Shown: positions 58,321 through 64,000 of the stretch, piece after piece
Numbering within the stretch: the first letter of the stretch is position 1
How the letters are laid out: each line of letters opens with the position of its first letter
Origin: Kondoa malvinella
Taxonomy: Eukaryota; Basidiomycota; Agaricostilbomycetes; Agaricostilbales; Kondoaceae
DNA length: 64,000 nucleotides
Assembly: GCA_039545315.1 (NCBI GenBank)
Contig: BCIM01000007.1
Coordinates: 398,745 to 462,744 of the forward strand
Direction of reading: 5' to 3'
Made by a program: the position numbers and the translations under genes
Notes under the pieces: generated by a model
What the model saw: only the letters and a program-made list of their open reading frames with translations
Databases searched by the model: none
Told to the model about the DNA's origin: nothing

Positions 58321-60870
58321 TCATGACTTGGCCAACATCTTTGTCCAATCAAACTTGTCGTAGCTCTTCCTGAATGCCTTGACCCTGAGCTTGTCTGACC
58401 CAGAATCGAGCCTCTTTGGTTTCCGCCATGCTCTTGGTTCCAGATCGAGCATGCTTCCGATTGTCTCAGCGCCAAAGAATCGCTCAAACTTGCCGCCTCC
58501 CTTCTCGCCTTCATCCACATCGAAGCCATCCGCTCCACCCTGCACACCATCATGACCTTCAATGACATGTCCGTAGCCCTTTTCGCCTTTGTAATCGAAT
58601 TGAACCATAAAATAAGGTAAATCAGGCACCATGCTTCGACGAAAACCACCAGGCCGCTTGCTGAAGTCGATCAGTCGCTTGTTGGTCGACCAATCAGACT
58701 CGGCGGCCATGATGCCTTCTTTGAAATAGCCAGGTGCGTCATCAGCATTGTTCCACGGTAAGGGAACAGCTTCTATAACGGTGTGCTTTTGCTGGCGAAG
58801 GTTGACTACTGTCTCGTAGAAGACGACACCTTTGTCTTGCTCTGCAAACATTTGCATAAGGGTTTTCATAAAGTTCTATTGAGAACCGGAGGCACGTGTA
58901 AGCCTCTGCTTTGACTAAGGCATGATCGAGCTCACCTTGATCTCCTCCCATGTATCATCATCGCTCTCCAGACTTGTAAGCTGATGCTGAAGCGGGACAA
59001 TGAGGCAGTGTCCGTCTACCAGACCTTCATGACGACCGAGCGCGAGATAGCAGCGAGTTCCTAGGGCGATCATAGGTACTTGAGGTGGAACGGTAGTGTC
59101 GTCTGTATCTTGATAGCAGTACATGCAAGTATCGAGTGCTCTCTTGGTCTTTGCGTAGTCTGTGAACAGGATGATCTTTAAGCCTTCCATAATGCTATAT
59201 ATCGGTCCACTCACCTTGAATAGCAAACAACTTCTTTTGATCATTCGTCCTCAACTTCTTCCTCGCCATCCTCTCAGCCTCTTCATCCAGATAATCCAAA
59301 TCATCCTTGAACGCCGTATTGCCCGCAATCCGACTAGCAAACTCCGCATCCATCTCTTTCTGATCTCTAGGCCCACCACCGAACTTCTCCGCTCGAACCA
59401 TATCTTCCAAAGTAGTCGTATCATCATCCGCATTGTATCGCAATACTTCACCCTTTGCATCACGGGATTCAAAATGTGGGTCTTTCCGCTTCCTCTTCTG
59501 ATTCGCGCTGGTGGGAGCTTCTTCTTGCTGACCGGATCCAAGATCGTATAATCTACCACGACCATCTAAAGTAGGTAAGACTCTGACTTCTGTTCCATCG
59601 GAAGTTTGTTGTGTCGGACCAGCTTGACGAGAGCGAGCGAGTTCTTTCTCATACCGCTCTTCTAAAGCTTTGGTATCTTCTGAATCGGCATCCATGAGTT
59701 TCGCTTTGAGGACTTTGGCTTGTAGTCTGTTCAATTCGTCTTGCGACAGAACAATAGCGGAAGATGGATATGCAGCCGATTCTCCGGGGTTTCGAGATGG
59801 TTTGCTGTTCATCCGTACAGGAGGAGTCATGACTGATGGTATAGGTGTACCAGATTTCGGGGTAGCGAATCTAGAACCTGGCGAATCTTTCGTCACGTCC
59901 GTTGCCGAAGATCCAGGTCTACGGAATGAATTGTTTCTCGAAGGCGGACGGGAAAGTTCTGCGTCAGAGTTGTTTTGGGTAAAGATGAATTTGGAAGCTG
60001 GTGCTGCGGATGAATCCTTTCTGATCTCGCGACCGAATTCATCGATAGTAGGTTTTGACCGGCCATCGATAATTTCTTTCTCTTCTTGAGCTTCTCTGAA
60101 TGCTTCTATTGTGCCGTAGCGCTCTAGACCGACTTCATCCACGGATCGCTGTTCCTCTTCGGCAGTTTCGTAGACTCGACGTAATTTGGCCATTCGCCAT
60201 GTTGAGCCTGATGAGCCTGCTTTTGGTTTCGGTGGTGCTGGAGCAGTTGGCTTACGACCTCCGGTGGTAGTGTGCTCGACTTTGAACCCATCTTTATCAC
60301 TGAGAGCATAAACATGAGCCAACCGGAATCACTATCACCAGACTTGAAGACTGACTATATACCAGTGTTGAGTTCGTAGCGAGACATCTTTGCCTTATCA
60401 GGATCAGGAATCTTCTTGCCCTCTTTGCGGACATGTTCTGTGCCCATGCTGCCAAAGAAATCTTGACCATAACCATCCGTTGCGTCCACAGCTTGCTCCA
60501 ACCGCATGGTAGGGTCTGCACCTCTTGCACGAGGATCAAAAGTAGACACGGTATCTTGCGAAACAGCTTGAGGTTCGTTCTTTGATGCTCCCATCATCCA
60601 AGCAGCGCGTTGTGGTGCTGAAGGCGCAGCAGTGACGCCCATAGACAGCGACGTGGGTATACTTTGAACGGAATCACGGTCTCCACTGGTAGAGGCAGCA
60701 GCAGCAGCTGTTGGCTTTTCTGCCCATTCAAACTCGTCTTCACCATTACCAACGAGGTCATCGTCGATGATTCTGCTCGATTTGCTGTTGCCTTTGTCTG
60801 TCTTGTGCGACGATTTGTGCTTCTTGTGTGATTTCTCAGACGACTTGTCTGACTTTGAATACTTGCCCAT
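58321..60870 (-). CDS. CWF19: Cwf19-like pre-mRNA splicing factor
   Basis: Spliceosome-associated protein acting late in splicing and intron lariat release. N-terminal exon is Lys/Ser-rich (MGKYSKSDKSSEKSHKKHK) and contains ARAAWMMG-type and YGQDFFGSMGTEHVR segments. The middle is disordered. The CwfJ C-terminal 1 region reads CMYCYQDTDDTTVPPQV, LGTRCYLALGRHEGLVDGHC and LIVPLQHQLTSLES (HIT-like His and Cys positions); the CwfJ 2 region reads NLRQQKHTVIEAVPLP, FKEGIMAAESDWSTNKRLID and YFMVQFDYKGEKGYGHVIEG and ends KFDWTKMLAKS. Length about 700 residues. Met at 60948 is an alternative start in the same frame. Confidence 0.9.
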
Positions 60871-61258
60871 GTTCGTTGTGAGCGATTGACCGACCTGCAC
60901 ACACACACTCTCTCTCTTTTTTCCCTTTGTCGCTTCTTTGCTTTCCATACTGTTCTGCTGTTATCAGTCTATTGATGCTGTGCTCCAACTCTATATGGCA
61001 TCGGCGTTGCGGCGTCTAAGCAGTGCTATCAAGCGCAAATGACTTGCACAGCACAGTCAGGTGCCCCTTTGTCATTTGTCCGTAGTCTTCTTCTTTTCTC
61101 TCTTTTTCTCTCTTCTCTTCTAAGCTCACGTTCTATCTTTGCTCGTGCCCAAAGTCTGCTCAGCACGCTAATTTCCAGCCCGCTCTGCCAACTCTCGCTT
61201 TGCCCGATTAGCCCACCGGATCACTCGTTCTATCAACTACCCTCGCTAGAACTCGACA
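60871..61258. other. Divergent promoter region
   Basis: Between divergent starts of CWF19 and the gene at 61259; the plus-strand side is rich in TTCTCTCTT runs near 61084-61120, probably leader or promoter pyrimidine tract. Confidence 0.4.
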
Positions 61259-61833
61259 ATGAACTCTTTCCCAGCTGCAATCACCTCCATTTGGCGAGCC
61301 GACAAATCAGGCTCATACTCTGCCGACCCAAAGAACGCAACTCATCTCCTCTTTCATTCCCGTGTCGTCTTTAATGAATCGACCCAATATACTATTCGAC
61401 TATTCGGACAGTCTAGCCAACCTATTCTTGAAGGCGTCAAAGTCTTGCACGTTAAAGACAAGCTGTTTGGCGACGGGGACCTTCCAATGAGCTGCGTAGA
61501 GTCAGAGTACGTCTTCGCTTTCCTTCTGTTCGAGGAATTAGACTGATAGCGAGCAGAATCATAGATAAAGACCTCATCATCACTACAACTCTGTCGGAAT
61601 CTCATCCAAGGATCGAAGTCGACTTCCAATTCTTTGTTCTGTACGATAAAGCTCTCGACAAGATCGCTACGCTCGCTCCAGAGGGTAGTCAACCCTTTTC
61701 GTTGGAATTTGTTAAGGAGGGTTGCGAGAACGTCAAGATCTGTGAGGTGGGAACGATGAAGCCTGAAGTCAACGCGGCGTTCTTGAGGAATGAGATGACT
61801 GGAACGGGGTGCTACTACGGGACTAGGTTGTAG
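61259..61833 (+). CDS. Hypothetical protein, about 175 residues
   Basis: Two exons joined by a 48-nt intron (near 61509-61556, GTACGT...GCAG): MNSFPAAITSIWRADKSG, RVVFNESTQYTIRLFGQ, VKVLHVKDKLFGDGDLPMS, then IIDKDLIITTTLSESHPRIEVDF and LEFVKEGCENVKICEVG and ending TGCYYGTRL. The alternating beta pattern suggests a small soluble beta domain. I recognise no family. Both exons have good coding character and phases agree. Confidence 0.6.
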
Positions 61834-62133
61834 CTCAGCCCCAGCTTGACGTTGTTTGCTCTTAATACATGTATGCACTATATCTGTACTTCACTTCTAC
61901 TGGTGGACAGCTTGCAGCCGAACGCTAAGCTGCGGACATCCATAATCAACCCTATGAGGTCTGTCCGGCGAATGGTCTATCAGCTGCAACACAGCAAAGC
62001 GCATTTTAGACGAACCTGAAGCATGGGTGAGCCATTCTCTTCCCTATATACAGCCCTTCAGACACAGTCCTACTGTCGATTACAGTACGGCCTCAGCTTA
62101 CGCAAAGCAGAAGCAGGTCATCGCCGACCTTCG
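61834..62133. other. Convergent 3' intergenic region
   Basis: Between the ends of the hypothetical gene and WBP11. Overlapping plus-strand open frames (62027 onward) are antisense shadows of WBP11 exons. Confidence 0.4.
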
Positions 62134-63671
62134 TTACAACAGATCCTTCACCCCTTCAGTAAACCTCTCATACTCTTCCTTCCCTTCATCCCTCTTCGGG
62201 AATTTACTCAACAACCCTACTCTCTCTTCACCCTCTTCATCACCCGTAATCCCACCAGCTGAAACAACCACGAAATAAGCGACTACTTGTATAATGAGAT
62301 AAAGACTTACTAGCATTAACGCTATTCAATCCACTTTTAGACGCTGTAGTAGGAGCAGCACGTTTTCGTTTAAGAGCAGTAGGTAGGAAAGCTGTAGATT
62401 CGGCTTTGAGATCACGGATCTGCGGTTCGGCCGTGTAGGATGTTTGGGCTGGTGCGGAGGGTTTATGTTGAGATGAAGGCCCAGGTTGGACTGCGATGGA
62501 TGGACTATTGGAAGATGTTGGGTAGGCTTGGTAGGACTGTGGTGCGGCTGAGTATTGATTTGATGCAGCACAATATTGGTTCGCAGGAGTAGATTGATGG
62601 TGGTTGAAAGGCTGGGAATGAGAGTATGAAGGGAATCCTGGTGGTGGACCAGGAGGAGGAGGTGGGAAAGAACCGCTCTGAGAGTGTATTGGCGGTCTTG
62701 GGAAAGGAGCAGGGGCAGAAGGATGGTGAAACATTGGTGGTGGTGGGGGTGGTGCAATATCTGGTCTTGATATCAACGGTCCTATAGCATTGTGAGTCCA
62801 TGTATGGGATATACTGTAGTTACTGACCTAGTCGAATCTTTGGCGGAGGTGGACCTTCAGGCATAACGATATCTTTCAGATCATCATCGACTTCTGAATC
62901 CGAATCTGGTTTCGGACCAGCAGGCATGACTACATCGTCATCGTCTTCGGATTCTTCGGATTCCGAGGCTGCTTCTTTGCCTTTGTCTGGTGTTGGTGCT
63001 GTTCCAGCGTTAGATTACTTCAAGGTAGGCTGAAGTATCTTACATCGTTCTCGATACGGCATGCCCGGAGCTGTAGGGAAACAATACTCAATCAGCTATT
63101 AACGCTGAATGAGGGTCTGCTCACGCGGAGTGCCATGAGGATTAAAGACTGGATCATAATAAACACTTCTTTTAGGGTCTTTGCTTCTCTTCTTGGTAGC
63201 TCCGATATCCACAAGCGTTTCTTGAGCTCTAGAAGACTCTGCAACAGGATGAGCAGCTGCGTATTCCTTCTTGGCTTTCTTGATCGCTTCTACCTCTTCA
63301 CGTAGACCTTCGAGTCGAGTCTTGTCTCGTGCAGAGATTGTACCTGCCACTTCTGTATACGTGTACGAATGGAATAGAAAGGAAAAGGAGAGAGAAATAG
63401 GCAAGATTTAGAAATGAGAAATGCACGTAGAGGACCGCTTCGACTGAGCTCGCCTTGATCTGTAAGTACTCTGACTTCACCCTCTAGCCCTATATAGCAG
63501 CACACATCAGCCTACAGCCATGTGCAGTGTCATACTGAGAGACCAACCGCCAGTACTCTTCTTTGCGTTCGAAGCGGTTTTAGCAGTCGTCCTCTGCTCT
63601 TTGCGCTTCTTCTTTTCCTTGTCCTTTTGTGCTTTCCTGTGCGCGTCTACTGGATTTGAAGACTTTGCCAT
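62134..63671 (-). CDS. WBP11-like splicing factor
   Basis: Proline-rich nuclear protein linked to spliceosome function. Start MAKSSNPVDAHRKAQKDKEKKKR at 63671, a basic coiled coil as in WBP11, then KTRLEGLREEVEAIKKAKKEY and DPKRSVYYDPVFNPHGTPRE. An acidic stretch (SEDDDDVVMP) precedes VMPEGPPPPKIRLG, the PPGPPPR-like signature, and the Pro/Gly-rich region APPPPPPMFHHPSAPAPFPR and GPPPGFPSY. The C-terminal exon, after a 50-nt intron, reads GGITGDEEGEERVGLLSKFPKR and ends ERFTEGVKDLL, matching the family end. Stop at 62134-62136. Confidence 0.8.
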
Positions 63672-63758
63672 TTTATTGTTGGTTGAGCTGGAATGACCAG
63701 CTCTTGACAAGCGATAGTCGCAAGAAGTATACCCGAGGACAGCGATATCACAAGAGCG

Positions 63759-64000
63759 ATGGATGATAACCCTTGGGCACCACCTACGCTCAGTCGGCCA
63801 CCTGTAGCAGCGCGAGAACCGGAAGCATCAACATCCAAACACGTCTCTGCACCCGAAAACGAGTCTCAGGCTACAGAAGCCATACAAGAGTCCTTTGAAT
63901 CCGTTTCTCTATCTCCTGAGCGTTCCAGACCTCCTTCAAGCTTGTCAAACGGCAAAGCTGTCGCATCTACTTCATCGAGCAACCTACCCGCTGTCAATTC
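63759..64000 (+). CDS. N-terminal exon of an unidentified gene, right edge
   Basis: Starts MDDNPWAPPTLSRPPV and continues with a Ser/Glu-rich disordered stretch to base 64000 with no stop. The start resembles fungal sorting nexins of the Vps5/Mvp1 kind (MDDNPW), but no PX domain is in the window, so the identity is open. Divergent from WBP11. Confidence 0.5.
   Translation, partial: MDDNPWAPPTLSRPPVAAREPEASTSKHVSAPENESQATEAIQESFESVSLSPERSRPPSSLSNGKAVASTSSSNLPAVN

Noticed and set aside
62027..62278. Plus-strand open frames near WBP11
   Set aside because: They are antisense shadows of WBP11 exons with no family features.

Overview
This window is nuclear DNA from a fungus. Genes are split by many short introns of about 45-60 nt (GT...AG, often with a TACTAAC-like branch site), lie close together on both strands, and have fungal families such as a DASH subunit, fungal MFS carriers, Ded1 and Hul5. 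Protein style and intron density suggest a basidiomycete yeast, but I cannot place it to genus. Most genes are multi-exon, so each gene span runs from start codon to stop codon and includes introns; exon joins were read by eye.

Layout. (1) 1-5.7 kb, accessory: an MFS drug-type transporter cut by the left edge, a MYND zinc-finger protein, and a cytochrome P450 with a 20-bp tandem duplication that breaks its frame. (2) 6-17.7 kb, mostly housekeeping: DED1 RNA helicase, sorting nexin SNX4/ATG24, DNA ligase IV, a possible secreted protein, and a TMEM170-like membrane protein with micro-exons. (3) 18.6-32.3 kb, accessory: an alpha/beta hydrolase, an SDR, a sugar-type MFS carrier, a large protein whose C-terminal half resembles the Fanzor/TnpB (RuvC-fold) nucleases, and two CHK-kinase-like paralogues arranged head to head. 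(4) 32.8-64 kb, housekeeping: a nitrilase-family amidase, DASH subunit HSK3, an Sds3-like HDAC-complex protein with AT-hook, a HIRIP3-like chromatin protein, NADP isocitrate dehydrogenase with a probable dual start, a small basic protein, a PH-domain protein, a Prp24/SART3-type splicing factor, an F-box/LRR-type protein, mitochondrial uL4, a HUL5/UBE3C HECT ligase, a second SDR, a Cwf19 splicing factor, a WBP11 splicing factor, and the first exon of a gene running off the right edge.

The core genes belong to ordinary translation, splicing, chromatin, repair and trafficking pathways and show no operon-like logic. The two accessory blocks hold transport, oxidation, hydrolysis and kinase-like genes typical of metabolic flexibility or detoxification. 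The most unusual locus is the Fanzor-like gene at 24.7-28.2 kb.
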